Positions 7,268 through 18,948 of a DNA stretch of 64,000 nucleotides are shown piece after piece. The stretch is from Rufibacter sp. LB8 (lineage in GTDB: Bacteria > Bacteroidota > Bacteroidia > Cytophagales > Hymenobacteraceae), in assembly GCF_014876185.1 (NCBI RefSeq), contig NZ_JADALJ010000001.1, positions 3,701,501-3,765,500 of the forward strand. Direction: 5' to 3'. A program made the translations under genes and the position numbers. Numbering within the stretch: position 1 is the first letter of the stretch; each line of letters opens with the position of its first letter. The notes beneath the pieces were generated by a model that ran no database searches, had not been told where the DNA came from, and worked only from the letters and a program-made list of their open reading frames with translations.

Positions 7268-8881
7268 ATGAAAAAGAGCATCATACGTGCGGTAGTAGGA
7301 ATCCTGTGCCTGTATGGGTTGGCTCAACTTTTTTTCACGGACCAGCCCACCGCGCTAAGCCTGGGTTCCACCGCTTTCTTCGGCGAACGGCGCCTGCTCC
7401 AAAACCCGCCAGACAGTGTGTGGGCCACCGCGGGCCTGCAGTACAAAATCAGCAAAGTAGGGGCCTTTTTTCTGGGCAAGCATTACCGGCAGGTCTGGGC
7501 CACGCCCGTCAAGGCCAAGGTGTTCCACATGAACGAGCAGCAGGGTGGCCTGCGCATTGAGAAACTGGGGGGCGGCATGCAAACCACCAGCCTCACGCTC
7601 ACAGACTCACTGGGCCGCCGGTTTACGCTGCGGTCCGTGGACAAAGACCCCATTAGTGTGCTGCCCCCCTTCTGGCGGAAGACCTTTGTAGGTGCCTTTG
7701 TGCGGGACCAGGTCTCGGCCACCAACCCATATGCGGCCTTGGTGGTGGCGCCGCTGGCCGAGGCCGCGGGCGTGTTCCATCCAACCCCGCATCTGGTGTT
7801 TGTGCTGCCCACTGACCAGGATTTCAAGCAATATGCCCATCTGGTAGGCAATAAACTTTTCCTGATGGAAGAGAAATTCACCACCAGGGCTTCATTGACC
7901 AAGAAATTTGGGCAGGCCACTGACTTGGTAGACACTGAGACCATGCTAAGCCGCCATTACCGCTCGCCCAACCACCGCATTGACCAGTGGGCCTACGCCC
8001 GCGCGCGCCTGTTGGACTTGCTCCTTAGCGACTGGGATCGGCATGAAGGCCAATGGGATTGGGCCGAATACCACCAAGGCCCACAAGTTCTCTACAAACC
8101 CATCCCCAAAGACCGCGACCAGGCCTTGTGCCATTATGATGATGGCGTGATTCCGTGGCTGGCTACCCGCAAGTTCGCGGCGCGCAAGTTTGAGTCTTTC
8201 CACCCCGAGTTCAAAGATGTGTTTGGGCTTACCATCAACGCATCTTTCATTGATCAACGTGCCCTGGCCGAGGTTTCCATAGCTGATTTCAGGCGCCTGG
8301 CGCGGGAGTTGCAACTGGCCCTTTCTGACTCGGTGCTCCGGGCCGCGGTGAAGGAATTTCCCAAGCCCGTTTATGATTTAGTGGGCCAGCAAACCTACCA
8401 AACCCTCAAAAGCCGTCTGGCCCGCTTGCCGCAAGCCGCCGAGGAGTATTACCGCGTTCTGGCCAAGCACGTACTAGTGGCAGGCTCTGATGAACGCGAA
8501 CGCTTTGTGGTGCACCGCCTGTCACAGGGCAGAACGGTGGTAGAAGTGTTTGCCCTGAAAGAAAATGGGGTCAACGGCGAAAAACTCTTCAGCCGAACTT
8601 TTTTCGCCAATGAGACAGATAAAATAAGCCTGTACGGCCTGGGCCAAGATGATGTGTTTGTGCTACGCGGCACCGCCACTGAAGGAAGTTACGTGCATAT
8701 TTTTGGCGGCAGCGGCTTAGACGAAGTTACTGATGCCTCAACTGTAAAAGGCTGGCGCAAAAAAACCATTGTAGAAGACTCAGCGCACGGTGTGCTTGTG
8801 CAGGAAGGCCCCGAGACCGAAAGCCGCATTTCAGCGGTCATTTCAGAAGTCCCGGTTTTCGTACGGCACCGGGAGCGTTAG
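7268..8881 (+). CDS. envelope-anchored kinase-like protein, paralogue of the 1204-4758 middle domain
   Basis: 537 residues. An N-terminal hydrophobic segment (about residues 5-25) is a signal anchor or uncleaved signal, so the rest is probably periplasmic. The body lines up with residues about 375-790 of the fusion at 1204-4758: GGGMQT, TLRSVDK, SATNPYAALVVAPLAEAAGV, SDWDRH (Asp257), YKPIPKDRDQA (Asp282/284), then GLGQDD and FGGSGLDEVTD. It lacks both the phosphoesterase-like part and the beta-barrel. The glycine loop, lysine, DRH and DRD order resembles Fam20/HipA/CotH-type atypical kinases; activity and substrate are unknown. Flanked by palindromes, so monocistronic. Confidence 0.75.
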   Translation: MKKSIIRAVVGILCLYGLAQLFFTDQPTALSLGSTAFFGERRLLQNPPDSVWATAGLQYKISKVGAFFLGKHYRQVWATPVKAKVFHMNEQQGGLRIEKLGGGMQTTSLTLTDSLGRRFTLRSVDKDPISVLPPFWRKTFVGAFVRDQVSATNPYAALVVAPLAEAAGVFHPTPHLVFVLPTDQDFKQYAHLVGNKLFLMEEKFTTRASLTKKFGQATDLVDTETMLSRHYRSPNHRIDQWAYARARLLDLLLSDWDRHEGQWDWAEYHQGPQVLYKPIPKDRDQALCHYDDGVIPWLATRKFAARKFESFHPEFKDVFGLTINASFIDQRALAEVSIADFRRLARELQLALSDSVLRAAVKEFPKPVYDLVGQQTYQTLKSRLARLPQAAEEYYRVLAKHVLVAGSDERERFVVHRLSQGRTVVEVFALKENGVNGEKLFSRTFFANETDKISLYGLGQDDVFVLRGTATEGSYVHIFGGSGLDEVTDASTVKGWRKKTIVEDSAHGVLVQEGPETESRISAVISEVPVFVRHRER

Positions 8882-8884
8882 CTA

Positions 8885-8932
8885 ATTCCTATTTTCGGGC
8901 TCATTTCTGGAAATGAGGCCGAAAACAGGAAT
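8885..8932. repeat. family-P intergenic palindrome
   Basis: ATTCCTATTTTCGGGCTCAT with AAATGAGGCCGAAAACAGGA, just after the stop at 8881. Confidence 0.8.
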
Positions 8933-8935
8933 ACC

Positions 8936-9274
8936 CAAACCTTCTGCAGCTTTTATATAATAAGCTCCTGTAAACTGGGTTATAAAAGAGACTGATTTTA
9001 TGGTGAGAAAAGTTTGTCAAATTGGTTTGGCCTCATAAGAATAGGTTTCTAAGTCTTAAATATTTGTGTGCTAACAATTTATCTCTATTTTCGCCTAAAG
9101 CTGTTTTTACGCGTATTGATAGGAAGAATAGGCTGTTTGGGAGAGTATCTATGACTTTAGCTTTATAAATAACAATACTGAATTATTTTATATTTGCTTA
9201 TGCGAATATGTAAATTAGGTTATTAATCAACATTTTCTAATTTGCCGAAGCATTAGCAAGTACTTTCAATCATT
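8936..9274. other. AT-rich upstream region of sucA, no gene
   Basis: About 340 bases, clearly more AT-rich than the flanking genes, without a plausible ORF or RNA gene. It holds the candidate promoter at 9189-9196 and a leader of about 70 bases before the sucA ATG. Confidence 0.6.
9189..9196 (+). promoter_or_regulatory. candidate -7 promoter element of sucA
   Basis: TATATTTG matches the Bacteroidetes -7 consensus TAnnTTTG. No good -33 TTTG is seen at the usual spacing, so this is only a candidate. Confidence 0.4.
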
Positions 9275-12034
<2,760 letters not shown>

Positions 12035-12041
12035 TTGAGAA

Positions 12042-12498
12042 TTGGGAATTAAGAATTAGGAATGATGAAAGAGGAGAACGTCTTGCTGACCAAAAGTTAC
12101 AGCTTTGGCGTTCGAATCATCAGATTATACCAATTCTTAAGTGATGAGAAAAGGGATTACGTCATTGGTAAGCAGATTCTCAGAAGCGGAACCTCTATTG
12201 GGTCCAATGCTGAGGAAGCCGTAGGAGCCCAGAGCAAAAGAGATTTTATGGCTAAGCTTTGGATTAGCTACAAAGAAGCTAGAGAATCACATTATTGGCT
12301 GCGTTTGCTAAGAGACACTGATTACCTGACGCCCAACTTGGCAACTTCACTTTTAAACGATTGTGAAGAACTGCTGAAGATTATTGGATCAATTCTTAAA
12401 ACAATGCGGGGACAAGGAGATACAAGCTCCTCAGACTCTTAGACAACAGATAAAAAGATTTGGATAGGAATTCCTAATTCCTAATTCTTAATTCCTAA
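12042..12498. mobile_element. four-helix-bundle element A with terminal inverted repeats
   Basis: A 457-bp unit. The left arm 12042-12063 and right arm 12477-12498 are inverted copies of a 22-mer with 21 matches, made of GAATTAR heptamers. The unit starts 8 bases after the sucA stop and ends 11 bases before the sucB ATG, and contains only the 12062-12442 gene. No transposase of a known kind is present, so mobility is inferred. Confidence 0.65.
12062..12442 (+). CDS. four helix bundle protein (S23 / 23S rRNA intervening-sequence family)
   Basis: 126 residues (the start could be the ATG at 12062 or at 12065). Family features: an N-terminal LLTKSYSFGVRIIRLYQFL helix, then the conserved QILRSGTSIGSNAEEAVGAQS turn, a KLWISYKEARESHYWL helix, and a final helix LNDCEELLKIIGSIL. 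This is the fold of proteins encoded in 23S rRNA intervening sequences and of Avd proteins of diversity-generating retroelements. No reverse transcriptase is nearby. It interrupts the sucA-sucB spacer and is bounded by inverted repeats. Molecular role unknown, probably nucleic-acid binding. A second family member lies at 35887-36264. Confidence 0.88.
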   Translation: MMKEENVLLTKSYSFGVRIIRLYQFLSDEKRDYVIGKQILRSGTSIGSNAEEAVGAQSKRDFMAKLWISYKEARESHYWLRLLRDTDYLTPNLATSLLNDCEELLKIIGSILKTMRGQGDTSSSDS

Positions 12499-12509
12499 TT
12501 AATTAGACT

Positions 12510-14162
12510 ATGTCATTAGAAGTAAAAGTGCCGGTTGTAGGGGAATCCATCACGGAAGTAACTATTGCCAAATGGCTCAAACAAGACGGCGACCAAGTGG
12601 CCATGGACGAGGTGATCTGCGAACTGGAATCAGACAAAGCCACCTTTGAACTGCCCGCTGAGGCTGCCGGTATTCTGCGTATCAAAGCCCAGGAAGGCGA
12701 TACCATTGCCATCGGCGAGGTAATCTGTACCATTGAAGGCGGCGGTGCTGCCCAAGCGTCTGCTCCAGCACCAACCACAGTTGCTACCCAAGAAGGCATC
12801 ACCGAAACCAAAACCGTGACCGACCCGCAAAGCACCGTGGCTGCTGAGGCTACCCCTAATCGCGGTAACCAAAACGAGGCTACAACTGCTCCTGCAACCG
12901 GGGATAGCGCTGGTTCTGGTCAAACCCTGGACGTGAAAATCCCGACGGTAGGCGAGTCTATCACCGAAGTAACTATTTCCAAATGGCTGAAGGCTGACGG
13001 CGACCAGGTTTCTATGGATGAGGTTCTCTGCGAACTGGAATCGGACAAAGCTACGTTTGAACTTCCTGCCGAGGCAGCGGGTGTTTTAAGAATTGTGGCT
13101 CAAGAAGGCGACACTGTTGAAATTGGTGCTACTATCTGCCGCATTGAAGTAGGTGCCGGTTCTGGGGCTTCTGCTCCGGTTGCCGCGCCACAAGCCAGTG
13201 CCCCAGCGGCGCAGGCGGCTTCTGCTCCAGCTGGAGGTGCTTCTACTTATGCCAGCGGTACGCCTTCACCAGCTGCAGGTAAGATTTTGTCTGAGAAAGG
13301 TATTTCGGCTGCTGATGTATCTGGTTCAGGCCGTGACGGCCGCATCACCAAAGAAGATGCCCAGAATGCCCAGGCCAAGCCAGCTGCTCCGGCAGCGCAA
13401 CCAGCGGCTTCTTCGGCACCGGCTGCAGCTTCTCAATCTTCGGCGCCAGCCGCCGCGGGTTCCAGAAACTCACGCCGTGAGAAAATGAGCAGCCTGCGCA
13501 AAACCGTAGCGCGCAGATTGGTGTCTGTGAAAAATGAAACGGCCATGCTCACCACCTTCAACGAGGTGGACATGAAACCGATCATGGACATACGCGCCAA
13601 ATACAAAGAGACTTTCAAAGAGAAGCACGAAGTAGGCTTAGGTTTCATGTCGTTCTTCATCAAAGCTTGTACCGTGGCCCTGAAAGAATGGCCTGCGGTA
13701 AATGCTCAGATTGACGGTGCTGAAATGGTCTTCAATGACTTCTGCGATATCTCCATTGCCGTGTCTGCGCCGAAAGGTCTGGTAGTGCCGGTGATTCGCA
13801 ACGCTGAAGGCCTGAGCCTGGATGGCATTGAGAAAGAGGTAGTGCGCCTGGCTAAACGTGCCCGCGAAAACAAACTGGGCATTGACGAAATGACTGGCGG
13901 TACGTTCACCATCACCAACGGTGGCGTGTTCGGTTCTATGATGTCAACGCCTATCATCAACGCACCGCAGTCTGCCATTTTGGGAATGCACAACATTGTG
14001 AACCGCCCGGTGGCTATCAACAACCAAGTAGAAATCAGACCAATGATGTATTTGGCGCTGTCGTATGATCACCGTATTATTGACGGTAGAGAGTCGGTTA
14101 GCTTCCTGGTACGAGTGAAGGAGTTGTTGGAAGACCCGATGAGACTTCTGTTAGGCGTTTAG
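12510..14162 (+). CDS. sucB: dihydrolipoyllysine-residue succinyltransferase (E2 of 2-oxoglutarate dehydrogenase)
   Basis: 550 residues, longer than the common roughly 400-residue SucB because it carries two lipoyl domains. Domain 1 spans residues 1-75 with Lys43 in ESDKATFE; domain 2 spans about 140-215 with Lys180 in the same motif. Ala/Pro-rich linkers follow, then a peripheral subunit-binding domain (about 250-290, [20 protein letters not shown]), and the catalytic acyltransferase domain with [16 protein letters not shown] near the C-terminus, containing the active-site His and Asp. It transfers succinyl from the E1-loaded lipoyl arm to CoA. The two lipoyl domains are very similar to each other, suggesting internal duplication. 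Second enzyme gene of the sucA-sucB-lpd unit. Confidence 0.96.
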   Translation: MSLEVKVPVVGESITEVTIAKWLKQDGDQVAMDEVICELESDKATFELPAEAAGILRIKAQEGDTIAIGEVICTIEGGGAAQASAPAPTTVATQEGITETKTVTDPQSTVAAEATPNRGNQNEATTAPATGDSAGSGQTLDVKIPTVGESITEVTISKWLKADGDQVSMDEVLCELESDKATFELPAEAAGVLRIVAQEGDTVEIGATICRIEVGAGSGASAPVAAPQASAPAAQAASAPAGGASTYASGTPSPAAGKILSEKGISAADVSGSGRDGRITKEDAQNAQAKPAAPAAQPAASSAPAAASQSSAPAAAGSRNSRREKMSSLRKTVARRLVSVKNETAMLTTFNEVDMKPIMDIRAKYKETFKEKHEVGLGFMSFFIKACTVALKEWPAVNAQIDGAEMVFNDFCDISIAVSAPKGLVVPVIRNAEGLSLDGIEKEVVRLAKRARENKLGIDEMTGGTFTITNGGVFGSMMSTPIINAPQSAILGMHNIVNRPVAINNQVEIRPMMYLALSYDHRIIDGRESVSFLVRVKELLEDPMRLLLGV

Positions 14163-14260
14163 TATTTTGAAGTGGTGAAGGAGGGGTAGGCTTAGGTTTG
14201 CTCCTCCTTTATTATAATTGGCAGCGAAGCAGTAATTTCTAGCCATCTATATTCATTTTT

Positions 14261-14347
14261 TATCCTGGAAGGATCTAGGTGGCGTACTGTAGTGGCTTCT
14301 AGTAAGCGCTTTTCTAGCTTGCCCACAAAGTCCTTTCAGGATGATAG
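14261..14347. mobile_element. ORF-less miniature derivative of the GIY-YIG element
   Basis: TATCCTGGAAGGATCTAGGT at the left and CAAAGTCCTTTCAGGATGAT at the right form inverted arms around about 45 bases. Read on the minus strand, it continues with GGGCAAGCTAGAAAAGC, like the leader GGCAAGCTAGACAAGC of the GIY-YIG unit at 44407, and then with a piece resembling the 3' end of that unit. The GIY-YIG gene itself is missing. It occupies the sucB-lpd spacer. Confidence 0.6.
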
Positions 14348-14459
14348 AGGGGATGTGGGCTGATTTTGCAAAGAAGACCAAAACAGTGGGAGAGTAATTT
14401 TTCTACTGCCAACATAATTTTTGAAGAACGAGGAAATCCTTCCTCTTAAAAGAAAGAAC

Positions 14460-15863
14460 ATGAAATACGATGTAACGGTCATTGGTTCAGGTCCGGGTGG
14501 TTATGTGGCCGCCGTGCGTTGCGCACAGTTGGGTCTGAAAACAGCCATCATTGAAAAATATTCAGTATTAGGCGGTACGTGCTTGAACGTAGGCTGTATT
14601 CCGTCTAAAGCCTTGCTAGATTCGTCTGAGCATTACCACAACGCTGCACACACCTTTAAGGAGCACGGCATTGACCTGGAAAACCTGCAGGTGAATTTGG
14701 AGCAGATGATTAACCGCAAAAGTGGTGTGATCAAGTCGAACAATGACGGCATTGCCTATTTGATGAAGAAGAACAAGGTGGACGTGTACAACGGCCTGGG
14801 CTCCTTCGTGGACAAGAACACCATTAAAATCACGGGTCAAGACGGGGCCGAGCAGCAGCTGGAAACCGACAAAGTCATCATCGCTACGGGTTCTAAGCCG
14901 GTGAACTTGCCGTTCCTGCCCGTTGACAAAAACCGCATCATCACCTCAACTGAAGCTTTGACCTTGAAAGAAGTGCCTAAGCACATGATTGTGATTGGCG
15001 GCGGTGTGATTGGCCTGGAACTGGGTTCTGTCTATGCGCGTCTGGGGTCTAAGGTAACGGTGGTGGAATACACAGATGCCATCATCCCGACCATGGACCG
15101 TGCCTTGGGCAAAGAGTTGCAGCGCGTGTTGAAAAAGACCTTGGGTTTCCAGTTCTATTTCGGGCATAAAGTGACGGGGGCGCAGGTAGAAGGAGATGTG
15201 GTGAAAGTGACCGCAGAAAACCCCAAAGGCGAAACCGTGACGTTTGACGGAGATTACTGCCTGGTGTCGGTGGGCCGGAAACCGTATACTGAAGGTCTGG
15301 GCTTGGAGAACGCGGGTGTACAGCTAGGCGAGCGCGGCATGATTGCCGTAGATGACCATCTGCAAACCAACGTGCCCGGCATCTACGCCATCGGGGACGT
15401 AGTACGCGGAGCCATGCTGGCCCACAAAGCCGAAGAAGAAGGCGTGTTGGTAGCCGAGCAGATTGTAGGCCAGAAACCGCACATCAACTACAACCTGATC
15501 CCGGGCGTAGTCTATACCTGGCCAGAAGTAGCGGGCGTGGGCTTCACTGAGGAGCAACTGAAAGCTGACGGCGTTGCCTACAAAACCGGTTCATTTCCGT
15601 TCAAAGCATCTGGCCGCGCCAAAGCGTCTATGGACACCGACGGTTTCGTGAAAGTACTGGCAGATGCCAAGACCGATGAAATCTTAGGCGTACACATGAT
15701 CGGGCCACGCGCTGCGGATATGATTGCTGAAGCCGTAGTGGCTATGGAATTCCGGGCTTCCGCCGAGGACATTGCGCGCATGAGCCACGCGCACCCAACG
15801 TACACCGAAGCCATGAAAGAAGCTTGTTTGGCCGCTACTGAGAATAGAGCCATTCATATTTAA
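14460..15863 (+). CDS. lpd: dihydrolipoyl dehydrogenase (E3)
   Basis: 467 residues from the ATG at 14460, preceded by a purine-rich AAAGAAAGAAC; the TTG 39 bases upstream adds an unlikely tail. FAD-dependent disulfide oxidoreductase: VIGSGPGGYVAA Rossmann motif, redox-active GGTCLNVGCIPSK, second NAD-binding IGGGVIGLELGSVYARLG, AIGDVVRGAMLAHKAEEEG, and the C-terminal HAHPTYTEAMKEA with the His-Glu catalytic pair. It reoxidises dihydrolipoyl groups of SucB and probably of other lipoyl complexes. Last gene of the sucA-sucB-lpd unit, followed by a terminator. Confidence 0.96.
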   Translation: MKYDVTVIGSGPGGYVAAVRCAQLGLKTAIIEKYSVLGGTCLNVGCIPSKALLDSSEHYHNAAHTFKEHGIDLENLQVNLEQMINRKSGVIKSNNDGIAYLMKKNKVDVYNGLGSFVDKNTIKITGQDGAEQQLETDKVIIATGSKPVNLPFLPVDKNRIITSTEALTLKEVPKHMIVIGGGVIGLELGSVYARLGSKVTVVEYTDAIIPTMDRALGKELQRVLKKTLGFQFYFGHKVTGAQVEGDVVKVTAENPKGETVTFDGDYCLVSVGRKPYTEGLGLENAGVQLGERGMIAVDDHLQTNVPGIYAIGDVVRGAMLAHKAEEEGVLVAEQIVGQKPHINYNLIPGVVYTWPEVAGVGFTEEQLKADGVAYKTGSFPFKASGRAKASMDTDGFVKVLADAKTDEILGVHMIGPRAADMIAEAVVAMEFRASAEDIARMSHAHPTYTEAMKEACLAATENRAIHI

Positions 15864-15884
15864 TTCAGCCTTTTAATTTAAACC

Positions 15885-15926
15885 AAAAGCCCTTCCTTGA
15901 ATTTTCAGGGGAGGGCTTTGTTGTTT
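15885..15926 (+). terminator. terminator after lpd
   Basis: AAAGCCCTTCC pairs with GGGGAGGGCTTT; then TTGTTTT. Confidence 0.8.
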
Positions 15927-15970
15927 TCCCGTTTTTGGCCTCGTTTCTGAAAATGAGCCCGAAAACGGAA
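15926..15970. repeat. family-P intergenic palindrome
   Basis: TTTTTGGCCTCGTTTCTG with GAAAATGAGCCCGAAAACGG, between lpd and the convergent FadL-like gene. Confidence 0.8.
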
Positions 15971-16046
15971 TTTTACTTGTCAGGCGTTTACCTGCGCTAA
16001 CGCTCAACGAAAGCGTTTACGAGTTGAAAAATTCAAGTGAATTCCT

Positions 16047-16098
16047 GAAAAAAGCGAAGGCCTCTCCTGTGTGTACAGAAGAGGCCTTCGCTTTTTTG
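16047..16098 (-). terminator. terminator of the FadL-like gene
   Basis: An 18-bp stem (AAAAAAGCGAAGGCCTCT with its complement) and a loop of about 14 bases. T runs lie on both sides, so it may work in both directions. Confidence 0.85.
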
Positions 16099-16100
16099 GT

Positions 16101-16142
16101 TTCCGTTTTTGGCTTCATTTCTGGAAATGAGCCTAAAAACAG
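16101..16142. repeat. family-P intergenic palindrome
   Basis: TTCCGTTTTTGGCTTCATTT with GAAATGAGCCTAAAAACAGG, between terminator and stop codon. Confidence 0.8.
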
Positions 16143-16144
16143 GT

Positions 16145-17647
16145 TTAGAAATTCCACCCGAAGGTTACCACAAAATTGGTGTTCTCATGCTTGCTGTTTA
16201 CTTCTGGCGTGGTCAGGCCTTCATACTCTGAGCCCTGCACCGCGAAGTCTGAGTTCACATACGGAGAGTACACGCTGTTGAACTTGCTGTAGACCAGGGC
16301 GGCATCAATAAAGTAATTGGTCTGCCGTATGCCAAAGCCACCGGTCAAATACGTCTTGGCTTGGTCCACGCTGCTGTTCTTGAACGGGTCACCGTACAGG
16401 GCGTAACCGGCCCGCAGCCTGAACACGTCTAACCGCGCCTCAGCCCCTAATCTGTAGTTTACAGCGCTGGAGTACACGCTTTTGGCAGCCATGTTTTCAT
16501 CCTGGAAGTTGTAGTCACCGGCAGAAAGTTTGCCTGCGCTGTAGTCTACATACTCCATATCGGCGGTCACAAAACCATATTTACCAATAAAAGCAGCCAC
16601 GCCTCCATTGGCCCTGAACGGCGTGGTCAGGTTGTATTCATACACACCGTCATCAGTGGAAAACGTCTGGAAAAGATTCAGCGTGGGCTCTGGCGCTGTG
16701 TTGAAATTCACGTCAAGCTGCGTTCTGAAATTGTCTGTGAGCGTGTACCAGGTAGGCGTCTGCATTGAAACCCCAATCCGGAGGGCGTCTACCGGTTTGA
16801 AGAGCGCGCCAATTTTGATGTTCACCCCGGTTCCCTCAGTGCTGAGGTTGTCATAGAGCGTTACGTTGGAAATGTTAGCCGCAGGGTCTGTCTCTGTGTA
16901 GGTGCGGGTCTGCTTGAACTTAAGCGATGACAACCCGATGGAGGCGCCCAGAAACAGCTTGTCTCTGAAACTGGCCCCGTAAGAGAAATCCCACTGGTTC
17001 TGTGATCCGCTGGACTCAATGGTTTCCTGGTACGGGTTAGTCAAGCTCACATCCCTCAAAAAATACCCAAAGTCATCTTCAGACAACAGATAGGTTTCAT
17101 ACGCCAGCTCCTGCAATGAATTCAAGGTAAAGTCATGCGCGCCGGTGGGGTCATCTGCATTGGCCAACTGTGCGGCATATTCCCCGAAGCGCATGGAGTT
17201 CTGCCCCGCTACGCCCCGGTAGAAAACCCGTTGGTTAAAATTGTTCTGGCGCGTGAAGGAAATCCCGAAGTTGCTGGCCCGCCAATCACCTTCCTCGTCA
17301 TCTGCCTTTCTGGTGGAGAACACCGCTGAGAAGTGCGGAATGTTGAGGTTGTTACGGTTATTCATGCCGGCGCTGCCTTCTACCGTGGAATTGACCTCAT
17401 TGAAGTTCATGCCAGCAGAAACCGAGATCTCAGATCGCCGGAACAAGCCCAGGCCTGCGGGGTTGGAGTACAAGTTGCCGGCGTCGCCGCCAAGGCCTAC
17501 GTTGGCGCCACCAATGCCCATGGTGCGGGCAGTGCCACCGAAATCTGTGCGGGAATACCGAAGAATGTCAATCTCGGTTTGGGCAAAACCCTTCCCGGCA
17601 CTGCCTAGCAACGCCAGGCAGGCCAAAAGAAAGCTATATTTTTTCAT
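16145..17647 (-). CDS. FadL/OmpP1-like outer-membrane transport protein
   Basis: 500 residues with a cleavable signal peptide (MKKYSFLLACLALLGSAGKGFAQ, cleavage after FAQ). The mature N-terminus has DFGGTARTMGIGGANVGLG and SNPAGLGL, the signature of the FadL/PorV-type hatch region. The rest is alternating beta-strands ending in an aromatic TFGWNF, typical of outer-membrane barrels. FadL-type proteins carry hydrophobic compounds such as long-chain fatty acids; the presence of fatty-acid degradation genes in this window fits but does not prove that. Probably in one unit with the lipoprotein gene upstream (24 bases between them). Confidence 0.85.
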   Translation of the reverse strand: MKKYSFLLACLALLGSAGKGFAQTEIDILRYSRTDFGGTARTMGIGGANVGLGGDAGNLYSNPAGLGLFRRSEISVSAGMNFNEVNSTVEGSAGMNNRNNLNIPHFSAVFSTRKADDEEGDWRASNFGISFTRQNNFNQRVFYRGVAGQNSMRFGEYAAQLANADDPTGAHDFTLNSLQELAYETYLLSEDDFGYFLRDVSLTNPYQETIESSGSQNQWDFSYGASFRDKLFLGASIGLSSLKFKQTRTYTETDPAANISNVTLYDNLSTEGTGVNIKIGALFKPVDALRIGVSMQTPTWYTLTDNFRTQLDVNFNTAPEPTLNLFQTFSTDDGVYEYNLTTPFRANGGVAAFIGKYGFVTADMEYVDYSAGKLSAGDYNFQDENMAAKSVYSSAVNYRLGAEARLDVFRLRAGYALYGDPFKNSSVDQAKTYLTGGFGIRQTNYFIDAALVYSKFNSVYSPYVNSDFAVQGSEYEGLTTPEVNSKHENTNFVVTFGWNF

Positions 17648-17671
17648 CTGATGGTTGTAAAAGGAAAAGGG

Positions 17672-18745
17672 TTAATTTCTACCTCTGCGGCCGGAGCCTG
17701 AACTGCTTCCAGAGCTACTGCCCCCTGACGAACCAGAAGACCTGGTTGGCGGCTCATAGGAACGGGTTGGCGGTTCATACGAACGCGTGGGCGTAGACTC
17801 ACGACGTGGACTCACCTGGCCGGCGGAAGGAGTTGGTTCCTCACGGCGGCGTCTGCCTGGAGGAGGCGTCTGGCCACCACCCGTGTTGGAGCGGTTTTGC
17901 TGTGAAGGGATAATCACCTCACGGCGTCTGCCCGGCGCTGGTTGTGGGTTGGTCTGCGTACCTGGCTGTGTGCCGCCCTGGTAAATGGTGCCGTTTCTTC
18001 TGGTGCGGCCGGTTTGGCCCGGTTGTACCACGGCATCCTGTGCTCTGGATGTTCCCTGGTTGCCAACAGTACCACGACCCCCTCTAGAAATGTTTCGTCC
18101 GGCTACATCTGTGTTAGAGCTTCTATCTGTTCTGCGACCATAGCTTACGTTGCGGCTAGCCACTGCACTGCCCCGGTAGAAACCGTCATAATAGGAGTCA
18201 TACCCATAACCACCGTAGCGGTACGGATTGTAACCATACCCGTAGCCATAGCCCCAAGGGTTGTAACGACCATAGCCCAGGCCTATGCCAATAGAGAAAC
18301 CGGGGCGTCCCCACCACGGGTCATAAATGGCCATGCTCGGTCCCCAGAACGGGTCATAGAACGGGTCCATCCAAGGGTCAATCATTATGCCTCTGTAGTA
18401 GCGGCTGGGGGAGTAAAACGCTGATTGGTACGCCCAGTACGGGTTCCCGAAGGGCGCATCATAATAGGAGTACTGGTACGGCTGGTCATTGGTGTTGCGC
18501 CGGGTGTTGCTGTAGGTCTCGGGGTCGCTCACGCGCTCGGTCACCTCGCCAGATTCATTTCTGGCCACCTGGCTTTGCTCCGTGGTCTCAGTGGGGTATA
18601 CCGGTTCCACGTAGGTCACCTTGTCTCTGGAGGAAAAATACACATCATCTGTCTCGCTGGTCTGCAGGTTGGAGGTACCGCTGCACCCACTAACCAGCAA
18701 GCCCAGCAAAGGCAATAGGGCAAGCTTTATATTAGAGTAGTTCAT
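17672..18745 (-). CDS. Tyr/Gly-rich lipoprotein with low-complexity tail
   Basis: 357 residues. Signal peptide with lipobox LVSGCSG (Cys21), so lipid-anchored. Residues about 90-200 are full of Tyr, Gly, Pro and Trp (for example WGYGYGYGYNPYRYGGYG). The tail is Arg/Gly/Pro/Ser-rich with a SYEPPTR repeat and a GSSSGSSSGSG end, so it is probably disordered. I know no enzymatic function. It may be a cell-surface or structural protein. It ends 24 bases before the FadL-like gene and is likely co-transcribed with it. Confidence 0.8.
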   Translation of the reverse strand: MNYSNIKLALLPLLGLLVSGCSGTSNLQTSETDDVYFSSRDKVTYVEPVYPTETTEQSQVARNESGEVTERVSDPETYSNTRRNTNDQPYQYSYYDAPFGNPYWAYQSAFYSPSRYYRGIMIDPWMDPFYDPFWGPSMAIYDPWWGRPGFSIGIGLGYGRYNPWGYGYGYGYNPYRYGGYGYDSYYDGFYRGSAVASRNVSYGRRTDRSSNTDVAGRNISRGGRGTVGNQGTSRAQDAVVQPGQTGRTRRNGTIYQGGTQPGTQTNPQPAPGRRREVIIPSQQNRSNTGGGQTPPPGRRRREEPTPSAGQVSPRRESTPTRSYEPPTRSYEPPTRSSGSSGGSSSGSSSGSGRRGRN

Positions 18746-18948
18746 GTAAGTAAAGTGTTGGTAAAAGGATGCTTAATCAATTCACAAGCCAAGAAACACG
18801 AGTATCCGGTCTGCCAACGTTTCTATTCTGATATATTAACGTATTTTTGAGCCGAAAAGGTATAGGAGCGTTTAAAGAAAAATGAAGCAAATTCCGTGCC
18901 GATTTATTGTGATTTTACTATATTCTGTCTTTATCAAAGATACTAAAA

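Noticed and set aside
12062-12442. The four-helix-bundle gene as Avd of a diversity-generating retroelement
   Set aside because: There is no reverse transcriptase, template repeat or variable repeat nearby.
18841-18865. A half palindrome (TTTTTGAGCCGAAAAGG) upstream of proS
   Set aside because: Only one partial arm resembles family P; too short to distinguish from chance.
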